From assembly GCA_947492995.1 (NCBI GenBank), contig CANLOU010000001.1, forward strand, positions 629,001 through 693,000: DNA of 64,000 bases. Direction: 5' to 3'. The position numbers and the translations under genes are program-made. Below the pieces are notes generated by a model that was given only the letters and a program-made list of their open reading frames with translations, was not told where the DNA came from and searched no databases. Below, one piece after another: positions 18,058-27,713 of the stretch (position 1 is the first letter of the stretch; each line of letters starts with the position of its first letter). The stretch comes from an uncultured Litoreibacter sp. (GTDB taxonomy: Bacteria; Pseudomonadota; Alphaproteobacteria; Rhodobacterales; Rhodobacteraceae).

Positions 18058-19644
18058 TTGTCGTCAACATATGGTGTTGTGGATCTGTTTGCAGGGCCGG
18101 GCGGCCTTGGAGAAGGTTTCGCCTCGGCCGGGCGGCGGGGCGATCGCCCTTTCGAGATCGCCATCTCGGTCGAAAGGGAAAAGTCCGCCCACAGGACCCT
18201 CCGCCTTCGAGCTTTCATTCGTGAGCTCGTTCGCAAGTCCGGCCGCCTTCCTGACAGCTACATCGCCTTCCATGCTGGCAGGTGTGCCGAACCGGACTGG
18301 AGCAAGATTGATCCGGACGCTTGGAAACTGGCGAGCTCCGAAGCGCGGTGTCTCGAGCTCGGTGATGAGACAACAACGACAATACTGGACGCGGAGATAG
18401 ATCGCCTGCAATCAGGCGAACACACCGATACGATATTGATCGGTGGACCTCCCTGCCAGGCGTATTCACTCGTGGGCAGGGCTCGCAGTAGGGGTACAGA
18501 CGGCTATCGGCCGGAGGATGATCATCGAAACTTCCTCTTTCGCGAGTACATTCACGTTCTGGACCGGCTGCGTCCGGCTGCTTTCGTACTCGAAAACGTG
18601 AAGGGAGTGCTTTCCTCGAAGGTCGGCGACAGGCATATTTTTGACGAGATCATGCAGGACATCGCGACACTCGGCGGAAGCGATGACGAGGCATATGAGC
18701 TGTTCGCGCTCAACGTCGAAAACGGGGTGATGTCGCTTACAAAGCCCGAGAATCCTTCCGACTTCATCGTTCGTGCGGAGAATCACGGCGTCCCCCAAAG
18801 GCGGCACCGGGTGATCGTTATAGGCGTCCGATCCGACCTAGTACCGCAAGCTACCAGAGCACGAGCAGAAATCGACGACACTCCCTGCAGCGTGAATGAA
18901 GCCATCGGCAAGCTGCCAAACCTGCGCAGCGGCCTCAGCAAGACAGCAGATGGTGCTGCCGAATGGAAGGCTATCGTTGTGGCGGCAGCAAGTCAGCTGC
19001 TCGAACTGTTTAACGATGACGCGGACATGGTCAAAGAACTTCAGAAAACCATTGATGAAGTCGCCGACTGGCATCCTGCAGACAGAACCAGTTCGTCTCT
19101 TCCGGAGGATTACGCCAAGTCTAATGGAAGCCTGCTTCAATGGCTCGAGAACGAACAGCTAGAAGCTCTCGCTCAGCACGAGACGCGTGGCCACATGGCG
19201 TCGGACCTAAGGAGATATCTCTTCGCATCGATCTTCGGGCGCGCTCAAAAAAGATGCGCAAAAAAGGCGGATTTTCCTGAGGCGCTCGCTCCCAGTCACG
19301 AGAGTTGGGAAAAGAATATCTTCTCCGATCGCTTCAAGGTTCAGCTCGGCAGTCAAGCTGCTACGACGATAACCAGCCACATCTCCAAAGATGGCCACTA
19401 TTTCATCCACCCGGACCCGTCACAATGCCGCAGCCTCACGGTGCGCGAGGCGGCGCGACTCCAGACCTTTCCGGATGACTACCTGTTCCTAGGGAACAGG
19501 ACGCAACAATATGTCCAGGTCGGCAACGCCGTGCCGCCCTATCTCGCCCGCCAGATTGCAGACCTGCTCCTAAATCTACTCGAAGGCGCGACGGAGCAGG
19601 AAACTGGTACGACAGTATTAAGCACGGAGCTGGTCTGCGCCTGA
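18058..19644 (+). CDS. DNA (cytosine-5) methyltransferase
   Basis: A 528-residue C5-cytosine methyltransferase. Motif I is VVDLFAGPGGLGEGFASAG (residues 7-25). Motif IV is IGGPPCQAYSLVGRARSRG, with the catalytic Cys around residue 134. Motif VI is FVLENVKGVLS (around 178), VIII is VPQRRHRVIVIG (around 246), and IX/X include LTVREAARLQTFP and YVQVGNAVPPYLARQIADLL at the C-terminus. The variable recognition region is long (around residues 260-440). TTG 18058 is the start: the frame is closed 18 bp upstream and GGGAG precedes it. Next to vsr and convergent with the AIPR operon, it probably marks self DNA; the target is unknown. Confidence 0.93.
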   Translation: MSSTYGVVDLFAGPGGLGEGFASAGRRGDRPFEIAISVEREKSAHRTLRLRAFIRELVRKSGRLPDSYIAFHAGRCAEPDWSKIDPDAWKLASSEARCLELGDETTTTILDAEIDRLQSGEHTDTILIGGPPCQAYSLVGRARSRGTDGYRPEDDHRNFLFREYIHVLDRLRPAAFVLENVKGVLSSKVGDRHIFDEIMQDIATLGGSDDEAYELFALNVENGVMSLTKPENPSDFIVRAENHGVPQRRHRVIVIGVRSDLVPQATRARAEIDDTPCSVNEAIGKLPNLRSGLSKTADGAAEWKAIVVAAASQLLELFNDDADMVKELQKTIDEVADWHPADRTSSSLPEDYAKSNGSLLQWLENEQLEALAQHETRGHMASDLRRYLFASIFGRAQKRCAKKADFPEALAPSHESWEKNIFSDRFKVQLGSQAATTITSHISKDGHYFIHPDPSQCRSLTVREAARLQTFPDDYLFLGNRTQQYVQVGNAVPPYLARQIADLLLNLLEGATEQETGTTVLSTELVCA

Positions 19645-19665
19645 ACTGGCTCAGACCGGGAGGCT

Positions 19666-21762
19666 TCAAGTTTGAGCGCTCTGGAACGGAGCTCCTTCTG
19701 ACTCGGCGATATTGAGGATTTCGACACCGCGTACTGCTTGCTTCACGGACGGAGCCTTGGCCCAGTCCCTTGCGGCATATCCGCTCAGCGTCGCTGCAAT
19801 TCCGCACTGCCAGTCCTTCAGATTGCCTGTCTCTGCACCCCACTGACTGATGGCGATCCATTCTTGGGCTGAGACCTGTTGGCAGCGATGCATGGCATCT
19901 AGCTCGGCAGGGCTGAGGGCCTGGTCGATGGTCCTTCCCTTGCCTTTCCCTTTGCCCGCATCCCGCGTTGTGCCGCCGATTTCCGGCGGCAGAGTTGATG
20001 GCAGGGGAAGTTCAAGGCCCCGGATCGCCATCCAGCAATCGGTCTTCTTGCACCATTCGGTCACGTTCTTGCCGTTGGCCGTCTCGACGATGGCATCACG
20101 AATCTCGTGCGCCCAGTTGCGCATAAGTTCGACTAGCTCAACTGAGAGTTCCTGAGTCTTCCAAATCGCGTCGAGGTCGACCTGCCTTCCCGTGCGGTGG
20201 GACAGATAGGCAACGACATAAGTCGCCACCTGCGCGCGATACGCGGGAAAAGCCTCTTTACGGGTAATGCTGACAGCCTGTTTGTAGAGGATCGCCTTCG
20301 CAATCGCTCGCCGATAGTAAGTCTCGTCAGGTTTCCATCCCTTCGAGTGTGTCTCCGAATGGTCCTGCATAAACCAGGCAAAGCACTTCTGTCCGCCGAG
20401 GCTGACCTTGTCCGGCTTCTGTTCCCAAGAGAGGAGGAACTTGGCAAGCTCGACCTTGTCGAACTTCCGCTGACGAGGTGTCTTCTCGTTGAACTTCTTG
20501 ACCTGGGCAGGTGTACTAGCGGTCCGCGACTTCTCGACCTCGTATTCGCCGCGGGTCCGCTCATAGAACCAGCGCCCTTGCTCACCCGGGCACCAGATCT
20601 GCGAGGATAGGCGCGACATCTCGACATGATAGGGGTCGTTGGCCGAGAAGTCGGCCATCTGGATGTTGTTCTGCGAGTTTGCGTAAAGCGAGATCGCAGG
20701 GACCATTTCCTCGATCCGCTCCGCCTCGATGAGGGAGATCTTTGCGGGCACATAGACGGTCGACAGATCGACCTTGTCGTTACGCCGTGCTCTGTGGATA
20801 GAGGCGGTTGTCTGGCCTCCGTTCACGATCTGGAGCCCCCTGACCGCAGTAATGTGACGGGCCCCGGTCTCGGCGTCATGCCTGACCTCGATTTCGTCAA
20901 CGGTAGCCACGATACCGTTGTTGTAGGCCATGAAACGATCCGGACGCGTTCGTAGCGTGTCGCGGATTCCCCGGTTTACCTTGCCTCTTGCTTGAAGGAA
21001 TGACCGGACATTCTTCTCGAGAAGTCGCGGACCATATCTGTCATAGAGCTGGAAGAGGATCTCCCCGGGTATGAGGGCGAGATAGGCGTCGTAGTCTTGG
21101 GAAATCTCCGGCGCGTGAAGGCAACGAAGCCCTTCGTCGGAGTAACTCGTGAAATCCACCACGATCTCGTCGCGGGGCAGCCCTGCCTGAACCAGTCGGT
21201 AGAGCCTCTCGATGTCAACGACTTCGTAGGAGAGGGGAGTGCCATCGATGTCCTCAGCATCGATGGCATTCAGCGAGCAGCGCGAGTCCGTCAGGATGAG
21301 AACGCGGTAGCGCGCTGCATCGTCAGCAATTTCGCGGATCCGCTCCACCATGCCATAGTCGGCGTGCGAAGGATCAAGAGACCCTAGCAGATCACCCGTC
21401 GCCTTTTCGATGAATGTCCGGGCTTGGCGCCCCGCACGCCGGATGTCCTCGGGAGGTATTGAACCCAGCTCACGCGTGCCGTCGAAACAGGAGATGTAGA
21501 CGTCAATGACGGCTTCGTCGTCACTGATTCCATAACCGTTTGATCGTGCCGTTCTCGCTCCGAAGCTTCGTTCGAAATGGCAGACTTCGGGGTTTTCGGT
21601 GAAAGCAACTTCCGAGAGCCACGTAGTGCAGATATCGGTGAAGACGTTCTCGGAGAAGTCGGGAAGGACAGGCGAGCCGCCGCCCGAGCCCCCACTTCTC
21701 GCCTCGTTGATGTCTGCGTTCAGGCTCTTGCGAAATTCGGAAATGTCTAGGTCAGTCGACAT
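19666..21762 (-). CDS. AIPR family protein (Mza-type defence operon)
   Basis: A 698-residue protein matching the AIPR (abortive infection phage resistance) family. The core is seen as KVNRGIRDTLRTRPDRFMAY, then NNGIVATVDEI and GLQIVNGGQTTASIHRARR, followed by ISLYANSQNNIQMADFSAND and WFYERTRGEYE. AIPR proteins are thought to be nuclease-related effectors, but the catalytic mechanism is not settled. I chose ATG 21762 because GGAG sits 6 nt upstream; it overlaps the PD-(D/E)XK gene by 11 bp. It is the last gene of the GHKL-Z1-DUF4420-AIPR operon and is convergent with the methyltransferase. Confidence 0.85.
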   Translation of the reverse strand: MSTDLDISEFRKSLNADINEARSGGSGGGSPVLPDFSENVFTDICTTWLSEVAFTENPEVCHFERSFGARTARSNGYGISDDEAVIDVYISCFDGTRELGSIPPEDIRRAGRQARTFIEKATGDLLGSLDPSHADYGMVERIREIADDAARYRVLILTDSRCSLNAIDAEDIDGTPLSYEVVDIERLYRLVQAGLPRDEIVVDFTSYSDEGLRCLHAPEISQDYDAYLALIPGEILFQLYDRYGPRLLEKNVRSFLQARGKVNRGIRDTLRTRPDRFMAYNNGIVATVDEIEVRHDAETGARHITAVRGLQIVNGGQTTASIHRARRNDKVDLSTVYVPAKISLIEAERIEEMVPAISLYANSQNNIQMADFSANDPYHVEMSRLSSQIWCPGEQGRWFYERTRGEYEVEKSRTASTPAQVKKFNEKTPRQRKFDKVELAKFLLSWEQKPDKVSLGGQKCFAWFMQDHSETHSKGWKPDETYYRRAIAKAILYKQAVSITRKEAFPAYRAQVATYVVAYLSHRTGRQVDLDAIWKTQELSVELVELMRNWAHEIRDAIVETANGKNVTEWCKKTDCWMAIRGLELPLPSTLPPEIGGTTRDAGKGKGKGRTIDQALSPAELDAMHRCQQVSAQEWIAISQWGAETGNLKDWQCGIAATLSGYAARDWAKAPSVKQAVRGVEILNIAESEGAPFQSAQT

Positions 21763-22771
21763 CGTCATCTCCAGCAAACACTGCTGCGAAGTCGCGAAAT
21801 TCGGTTTGAAAATCGGAACAGGCATTCACTGCCACCGAGTACTTGCCGGCAACGATTCCTCCGTGGAGGTCTTCTCTCCTCAATCGCGGAAATTCATCCC
21901 GCACGCGATAAAACGTCAGGCTCGCCGGTTTCAGTTGCGGCTCTGCATAATTCGATGCCTGTGACTCGTGGTACCCGGCAGCAACGAGGAGATCCTCCAC
22001 CCGCTGCAGGGCACCAGGGAAGTCCTTCAGGCGGTCTCTCTGCCGCGCGATAAGAGCCGGCAGGCTCAAGCCATCCTGCGTATCCATCCTGAGTGCCACA
22101 AAGCAGACGTGAAGGCTCCTTACCGCAGTCTCGTCGAACTGCTCCAGGCGGGATACGCGCATGACCGGATCCCCTGTCGCCGAACCACTCTTGACCTCGA
22201 GCGCATGGCCCAGCTGGTCGAAGTCGTGAAGCGCGCGCGGACCTTGCCAAGCCTCCACTGCCTGAAGTTCGCCCAGCATGGGATAGAGGATCTGCTCCAG
22301 AACCGTGATTTCCGCGAAGATACCCCTGATCTGCTCCTGAGACAGGCCTCTGTCCGAATGGAGCTGCATGAAGCGCTGCCAGGCCTGAAGCCGCCTCAGG
22401 AACGCGCCGAACCCCGCTCGTCCGGGAGAGTGTTCCATGATCACATTTGCGATGTCAGAACACAGCGCCGCGAACACATCGCGATACTGTGCGCCTGAAA
22501 GCTCTAGCGCTACCCGCAGCTTGCCGCCGGACCCAGCGGCAATCATCTGTACCTGCGTGCGGAACCCCTTGCCCTCGGGCCATTCGGTCCCAGGCGGTAC
22601 GGAACTCGCATTAAGATCGTAGAGAAGCCCGACGCTGCCGGAAGGCATCCTCCGGCCAGCCAGAAGGTCGTGGGGCGAGCCACGGGAAATCTTGCGCCCG
22701 TGCCAGCCAGATTCCCTGTGACCTTCCTTCTCGATTTCCTGCCAGATGGCTTCGATGTCTTCGCCGGTCAC
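21752..22771 (-). CDS. PD-(D/E)XK nuclease-like protein (DUF4420)
   Basis: A 339-residue protein of the DUF4420 type, a PD-(D/E)XK-fold family tied to Z1 ATPases. The putative active site includes the helix GIFAEITVLEQILYPML with Glu, the ALHDFDQLG acidic segment, and the E-x-K strand HALEVKSGSATG (around residues 190-202). The N-terminus reads MTGEDIEAIWQEIEKEG. It starts inside the 3' end of the Z1 gene (ATGA overlap), and the AIPR gene starts inside its own 3' end, so all are made from one transcript. Probable nuclease component; cleavage not shown. Confidence 0.83.
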   Translation of the reverse strand: MTGEDIEAIWQEIEKEGHRESGWHGRKISRGSPHDLLAGRRMPSGSVGLLYDLNASSVPPGTEWPEGKGFRTQVQMIAAGSGGKLRVALELSGAQYRDVFAALCSDIANVIMEHSPGRAGFGAFLRRLQAWQRFMQLHSDRGLSQEQIRGIFAEITVLEQILYPMLGELQAVEAWQGPRALHDFDQLGHALEVKSGSATGDPVMRVSRLEQFDETAVRSLHVCFVALRMDTQDGLSLPALIARQRDRLKDFPGALQRVEDLLVAAGYHESQASNYAEPQLKPASLTFYRVRDEFPRLRREDLHGGIVAGKYSVAVNACSDFQTEFRDFAAVFAGDDDVD

Positions 22772-25620
22772 AGTTCGCTCTCCGTGCGGGCAAAGACATT
22801 ATTCACGACGTAGTCGATCTCCGTGGCGTTCGAGCTCGTGGGGAAGCTGAGTGCAACAGCCATGACCGGATCCGTGACACCTCGTGTCACCTCGGTGTCC
22901 GGATCAAGGGGGTAGAGCAACATCAGCCCTCGCCCCTGATGCCTCGTTTCCCGTATGGACATGCCGCTGGGTTCGTTCGGAAATTGGTCTCGCGTCCGGT
23001 TGCGAGCCGCATCCTCATGCCAAGTGGCGCGTGTCCGTTCGAGAGCCTCGGCGAAAGCATCCTCGTCGAGGTCGATCGCTTCGTCGCGTGGTGAGACAAG
23101 CCGGCCGATGATGTACTTTTTCGCATCGATCTGGTCGCTGATCGATGTGTTCCTGGTCAAGGGCGTACGCTGAACCATGGGGATCTTCAGACCGGATAGG
23201 TCAGTCACCTGCCCCCTTCCCGACAGCAGTGCAACGTCCCACTCCAGAAGATCCCTGTGCTCGTTCTGCTTCTCGATGAACTGCCTTAGGAAATTGCTGT
23301 TCGCCTTGACCGAGTCCTCGTGCGTCGCATAACCGCCAAGGAAAGATAGGATCGCGGAAGCTTCCACTCGCTCCCAGAAGAACGAGTTCTTCCACTGGTG
23401 CAGGCTTCCCTCGGGACGCGAGCGCGAAGGATCGATTTCCGAAGGCAATCCGATTGCCTTCAGGAATACTTCGGTTGTTTGCCTGTTTGCTTCGATCAAG
23501 TCCTTGCTGGCATGAAAGACGACGGTTTCCGAGATCGTGCCGGCAAAGCTGAGTTTCATCGGAGTGCCGGAACGCATCTTGACCCTTGAGGTGATCATGA
23601 GGGCCGGATGGGAGCGGACACGCAGACCGTAGTTGCGCGGGGTTCCCCGCACGGATGCCATGTGATCAAACTCTTCACGCAGCTCCTCCGACGCTACCGT
23701 GATCTTCTCGAACCATTCGCGGAGGTCCGCCGTCATGTAGAGCCTGCAGACATCCTCGTACCCGTGGCGGTATCCAAACCAACGCCCCATCTGCATGAGC
23801 GTGTCGTACATGCGCGAGGCTCGAAGAAAGTAGCTTGTTGTCAGACCCTTGAGGGTGAGACCGCGGCTTAACTTGTCGCCGCCCACGGCTATGCTGAGAA
23901 CGTGCTCCGATCCCGCCGCTTCCTGATCGAGGATGTCACCGGCACTTCCGTTGATCTCCTTAACGTCAATTTGCGGGATCGCCCTTTCGACAAAGGGCTC
24001 GATGTCCTCCCATGCGAAGATTTCGCTGCCGGGATTATGACCCGGCTTTAGGCTGTCCGCGAAATCCTCGGCAAAGAGCGCTTCCAGTTCGACCCTGATG
24101 CAACGCTCGCCCTCCGTCTCGCCGTAGCGGAACTCGCGCTTTATGGCTTCCACTTCGGCCTCGATCTGCTGCATCACAAGATTCTGGACGCTGGTGAACC
24201 GCGAAACGTGGACCAGCATCGAGTTGTGGGCACGGTCCTGACCACGAGCGCGTCGCACCGCAGAAGCGATTATGAACGAGTGGATCGCCTTCACGAGCGA
24301 TGGCGGGAGCGTGAGCTCGCCCATGTATCGCGGGACCCAGCCGTTCTTGTGCTTCGGAGGTACCCAGCCGGAATTCTCGTTCAGGCTGAGGGAATCGGCA
24401 TGATCCTCGATTTCGCGCACGTAACGATGCTGTGCATCCTCGATCTCGTCCACGTGCTCTTCGTAAGATCCGAAGACATGCACCGGACCAAAGTAATCGG
24501 AAGGGGCAGGAAGGCTGACGATGAAGCTGCTTGGAAAGAGATCAGGGCCCTCTTCCTTCGTCTCCGCCTGTTCGTGGATAAAGATGTTTGCGAAAGGCGT
24601 TGCGGTGTAGCCGACATAGGCCTTCTGCTGGAACAGCGTGAGCAACCTTCGGATCAGCTGGTTAATGCGCGAGGGATCATGCTCCGGATCAGGCTGGCCG
24701 TGCTCGTCGAAGGCGCCGTCCTTAGTATCGACCGACGCGTGGTCTGCCTCGTCATCGATAACCAGAAGTGGAATTCCGGAAACACTCTCCCTTCCCGTTT
24801 CCTGATTGACCGCAGTGTGCGCCCACTTGACCCAGTTGATGAGGTTCTGAAGAACCGTGTACTGTTTTTTGATTACAAAAACGAGTGGTCTCCCGCCCGG
24901 ATTGATCGAGAAGGATTTCGCGCGGTTCGTGTTGAAGTCACCGTCGTCCGCGCGGTTGGTCACCGAGTCCGGACGAAGAGACGGATCTGGGTTGATGTTA
25001 CCGACCCCAACCGCCCTAAAACCCTCGTCGGGCTGACGATTGTTGTCATACCCGAGAAACCCTTCCTCGATGCGAATCTGGGTCTGCGACCGCAGGTTCT
25101 TATGAATGCCCGCGAGGACAATGATTATCTTGTATCCAGCGTCAGCAGCCTTGCAGATGAGCCCCGTATAGTTCGCGGTCTTGCCCGATTGGACGTGACC
25201 GACGACCAGCCCGCGCCGGTCCCACGCGCCCTCTCGCTGCGGATCCTCGATGTGCGAAAGAATGCGGTCAGTAATACCGTCAAGCTTTGTCGTCGGTTCG
25301 AGACCAATATCAGGTAGGATGTGCTGACGATAGCGGTCCCAGTAGTTCCATTCGAGTTCGGGCTTGCGTTCAGCGAGCCATTCCACGTGGTTTTCGTTGC
25401 TGACCAGTTCCTGAGCATCGCCGATCCAGATGCTGATCCTCTCCTCGATCGACGCCAGCATGTCCTCGCGATCGAAGTCTTCGGGCAGGTTTGGAAACAT
25501 CATGCAGATCCCGTCGAGGACCTGGGCGATCCGCTCGCGAGTAATGGTCTCGGTCTTTCCGATTTCCTCCAGAATGCCCATGACCTGCCCACGGATCTTG
25601 GCTACAACACTATCTGCCAA
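22768..25620 (-). CDS. Z1 domain ATPase/endonuclease-associated protein
   Basis: A 950-residue protein with the Z1 domain (SF2-helicase-like ATPase of restriction and defence loci). The Walker A-like motif GHVQSGKTANYTGLICKAAD lies around residue 140. A DEAD-like Walker B is seen in LLVIDDEADHASVDTKDG (around 280). YVGYTATPFANIFIHEQAE is the SF2 motif III region (around 345). SIAVGGDKLSRGLTLKGLTT and RWFGYRHGYEDVCRLYM match motifs V and VI. It probably couples ATP use to DNA movement for the DUF4420 nuclease. It overlaps the DUF4420 gene by 4 bp and follows the GHKL ATPase gene by 13 bp. Confidence 0.9.
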   Translation of the reverse strand: MADSVVAKIRGQVMGILEEIGKTETITRERIAQVLDGICMMFPNLPEDFDREDMLASIEERISIWIGDAQELVSNENHVEWLAERKPELEWNYWDRYRQHILPDIGLEPTTKLDGITDRILSHIEDPQREGAWDRRGLVVGHVQSGKTANYTGLICKAADAGYKIIIVLAGIHKNLRSQTQIRIEEGFLGYDNNRQPDEGFRAVGVGNINPDPSLRPDSVTNRADDGDFNTNRAKSFSINPGGRPLVFVIKKQYTVLQNLINWVKWAHTAVNQETGRESVSGIPLLVIDDEADHASVDTKDGAFDEHGQPDPEHDPSRINQLIRRLLTLFQQKAYVGYTATPFANIFIHEQAETKEEGPDLFPSSFIVSLPAPSDYFGPVHVFGSYEEHVDEIEDAQHRYVREIEDHADSLSLNENSGWVPPKHKNGWVPRYMGELTLPPSLVKAIHSFIIASAVRRARGQDRAHNSMLVHVSRFTSVQNLVMQQIEAEVEAIKREFRYGETEGERCIRVELEALFAEDFADSLKPGHNPGSEIFAWEDIEPFVERAIPQIDVKEINGSAGDILDQEAAGSEHVLSIAVGGDKLSRGLTLKGLTTSYFLRASRMYDTLMQMGRWFGYRHGYEDVCRLYMTADLREWFEKITVASEELREEFDHMASVRGTPRNYGLRVRSHPALMITSRVKMRSGTPMKLSFAGTISETVVFHASKDLIEANRQTTEVFLKAIGLPSEIDPSRSRPEGSLHQWKNSFFWERVEASAILSFLGGYATHEDSVKANSNFLRQFIEKQNEHRDLLEWDVALLSGRGQVTDLSGLKIPMVQRTPLTRNTSISDQIDAKKYIIGRLVSPRDEAIDLDEDAFAEALERTRATWHEDAARNRTRDQFPNEPSGMSIRETRHQGRGLMLLYPLDPDTEVTRGVTDPVMAVALSFPTSSNATEIDYVVNNVFARTESEL

Positions 25621-25633
25621 ACTGAATTCCCCT

Positions 25634-27121
25634 CTAGATTTCGTCGACTATCTCGGAATACTGGTCGAAAGGGGCCATCCTGCGCAGCTGCACCTTCGCC
25701 TCGTCCTTTGAAAGCCCCCTGCCGCGCATGAGGCTTGCTAGCAGGTCACGAGCAAGTGCTCGGATCTGTTCTCGTGTATCTCCGGAGAACGGCGTCGCGG
25801 GAAGCTCCCCCTGCTCAACAGTATCGATCCAGATCTTTTCGACCGGGACAGTGTTTTCCAGCAACTTGAAAAAGGCAGCGATCGAACGATCGTCATCATC
25901 AAGCGATGAGAGGATGTAGTTCGCCACGGGATGACTGGCATCGATGCGATAGGCTGACTGTCCTCCGATCTTGACGGACTTCCACGGACGAGCAAGGTTG
26001 GCGACCTTGGGGCTCTTTCCGTATTCTCCGCGATGGACGAACACTGACCTGGCCTCTCCGCGAATTGCGAGAGCAAGATCGGTAAGCCGGGCCCTCAAGT
26101 TTTCCGGCGGATTGGCATCAGATTTCTTGACGTCGATCTGCCAGGCAGCGTCTTCAGAGTTGGGAAGGTCGACGCGGATGCGTGCGAGTTTGTGAGTCTC
26201 GTCCCGAACCCAAGGCCTCGGCCTTCCAAGACCCAACCATCCACCTGCCACAAGAAGCCTGTCATTGCGGTAGATATAAAAGCCCTGGCTTGTCACCCAG
26301 CCTTCGCTGCCGCCAGCTTTGTTCCAAGCCTTCTCGTCCTCGATCATGTCCTTGTTGGGCAGAACGAAACCCTTGACCCGAATCCGGGCATTCGCCGTGC
26401 CGACAATCTCCTCAGGACTAGGTCTGCATGCAGGGTGCGACCTCAGGAAAGGATCCCATGGACTTAAGCGGGCAGCATTTACATGCAGTTTCAGCTTTGG
26501 CTGACCGCCTTCCAGATAGCGATGAAAGACCATGGAAAGATGGTGCTCAAGCTGCTCCATCAAAAGGTGCGACTTGGCAGCACCTTCGACAGCACTGTGG
26601 CGTGGACGGACCCTGTCAAGCTTGTTCCAGAGGACGAGAGTTCCGTTTTCCTGTTCTTCGAGACGTTTGATATGGGGACCGGCATTTTTGGGAGCTGAAG
26701 TCAGCAAACGCCATGCACCCTTCGAATCTGCCAGAAAATCGAGGTCCCACCTTCTTATGGCGACCTCCCCACCCTTGCGCTTCGAGGCGACGGTGAGGCT
26801 TCTCGCTTGGGAAAAGGATGCGGTCTTGAGACCAAGCCCGAAGCGGCCAAGATCGGCTTCGGCTCGAGGTACCAACGGACTCTGCGAACCCAGCTTCATG
26901 GCCGCCCGAAGAATCTTCTCATCCATCCCCTCGCCATCGTCGAGGATACTTATGAAAGGGTTTTCTGCGGCCAGTTCGACGTTGACGAAGACATTTCGGG
27001 CCTTGGCTGTGATGCTGTTGTCTATGATATCTGCAATCGCGGTTTCGGCAGAGTAGCCGAAACCGCGAAGGGATTCAGCCAGCGCATCGGCTGGCGGTGG
27101 AGCGTCTTCGTATTCCTGCAT
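25634..27121 (-). CDS. GHKL ATPase, MORC/MutL/Hsp90-like
   Basis: A 495-residue protein with an N-terminal GHKL ATP-binding fold. The N-box is AIADIIDNSITAKARNVFV (around residues 30-48), G1 is ILDDGEGMDE (around 60-69), and G2 is DLGRFGLGLKTASFSQA (around 90-106). An S5-like middle domain follows, with a C-terminal part of unclear role. Such proteins link ATP-driven dimer closure to DNA engagement. It is the first gene of the four-gene operon, with about 590 bp of noncoding DNA upstream for its promoter. Related R-M-like loci were predicted to contain MORC/MutL-type ATPases. Confidence 0.87.
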   Translation of the reverse strand: MQEYEDAPPPADALAESLRGFGYSAETAIADIIDNSITAKARNVFVNVELAAENPFISILDDGEGMDEKILRAAMKLGSQSPLVPRAEADLGRFGLGLKTASFSQARSLTVASKRKGGEVAIRRWDLDFLADSKGAWRLLTSAPKNAGPHIKRLEEQENGTLVLWNKLDRVRPRHSAVEGAAKSHLLMEQLEHHLSMVFHRYLEGGQPKLKLHVNAARLSPWDPFLRSHPACRPSPEEIVGTANARIRVKGFVLPNKDMIEDEKAWNKAGGSEGWVTSQGFYIYRNDRLLVAGGWLGLGRPRPWVRDETHKLARIRVDLPNSEDAAWQIDVKKSDANPPENLRARLTDLALAIRGEARSVFVHRGEYGKSPKVANLARPWKSVKIGGQSAYRIDASHPVANYILSSLDDDDRSIAAFFKLLENTVPVEKIWIDTVEQGELPATPFSGDTREQIRALARDLLASLMRGRGLSKDEAKVQLRRMAPFDQYSEIVDEI

Positions 27122-27666
27122 GGTTCCCCGAAATATCTGGATAACCGCTCCTTCGATCGTTCATCCATACGCCAACAACATGTCTACTGCCGAACCAATC
27201 TTGCCCAGTGCTTTCGAGGCTGAACACACTTCTGTATGGTTTCGGATTTAACGGTTGCTGGGAAATATTTTCGGAGGTAGCCGATCATCTGCTCAACGCT
27301 ACCCGAACCTGAAATATGTGGATGCGTCGCCAAAGCCATACCTCCCAACAAAATGAGCTCTTTATCTGATTAAGTAGTCAAAACAGTCTATTGTAGATAA
27401 TCTGATTCTGGCAACAATTTACGGCTTTCGCGCCACATGCACATATAGCTATCACATTCGCACGACCTGCCTTCACCGGCTCGGGTGCAAGGCAACAGGG
27501 TGAGACAGGGTAATAGCTTGGCGCCGTTGGAAATGGGTTCGCATCCGGCGCGAAAACCGGCTTGGATTAAGGTAGGCGAGTAGATGTTAAAATGGCGGCG
27601 GCTCGCTTCGGCTCCATTTGGCGGTCATTCGTGCAGACCGCGGCGAACGATTACTCTCCGTCCTAC
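27122..27666. other. Long intergenic region between the Mza-type operon and higBA
   Basis: About 545 bp with no convincing gene. It must contain the promoter and leader of the GHKL-Z1-DUF4420-AIPR operon (leftward) but no clear -35/-10 pair stands out. AT-rich runs near 27370-27420 contrast with GC-rich flanks, consistent with foreign DNA. No tRNA or recognisable riboswitch is seen. Confidence 0.4.
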
Positions 27667-27707
27667 ATGTATCAAGACTTGACACATGTATCAACAAATG
27701 ATACATA
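27667..27707 (+). promoter_or_regulatory. higBA promoter with overlapping operator
   Basis: A -35 box TTGACA (27679-27684) and a -10-like TACATA (27702-27707) are separated by 17 bp. The operator is an inverted repeat with arms ATGTATCA (27686-27693) and TGATACAT (27699-27706), separated by 5 bp and lying over the promoter. A third ATGTATCA half-site is at 27667-27674. The predicted transcript start falls at about 27713-27715, right at the higB ATG (27714), with no ribosome site, so higB mRNA may be leaderless. HigA binding as autorepressor is inferred from the family. Confidence 0.7.
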
Positions 27708-27713
27708 TCTCTC

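Noticed and set aside
24208-25317. A 369-codon frame antisense to the Z1 gene
   Set aside because: Arg/Val-rich shadow of a GC-rich gene with no recognisable motif.
27122-27666. A noncoding RNA in the intergenic region before higBA
   Set aside because: No stable hairpin with terminator or known RNA motif could be supported by eye.
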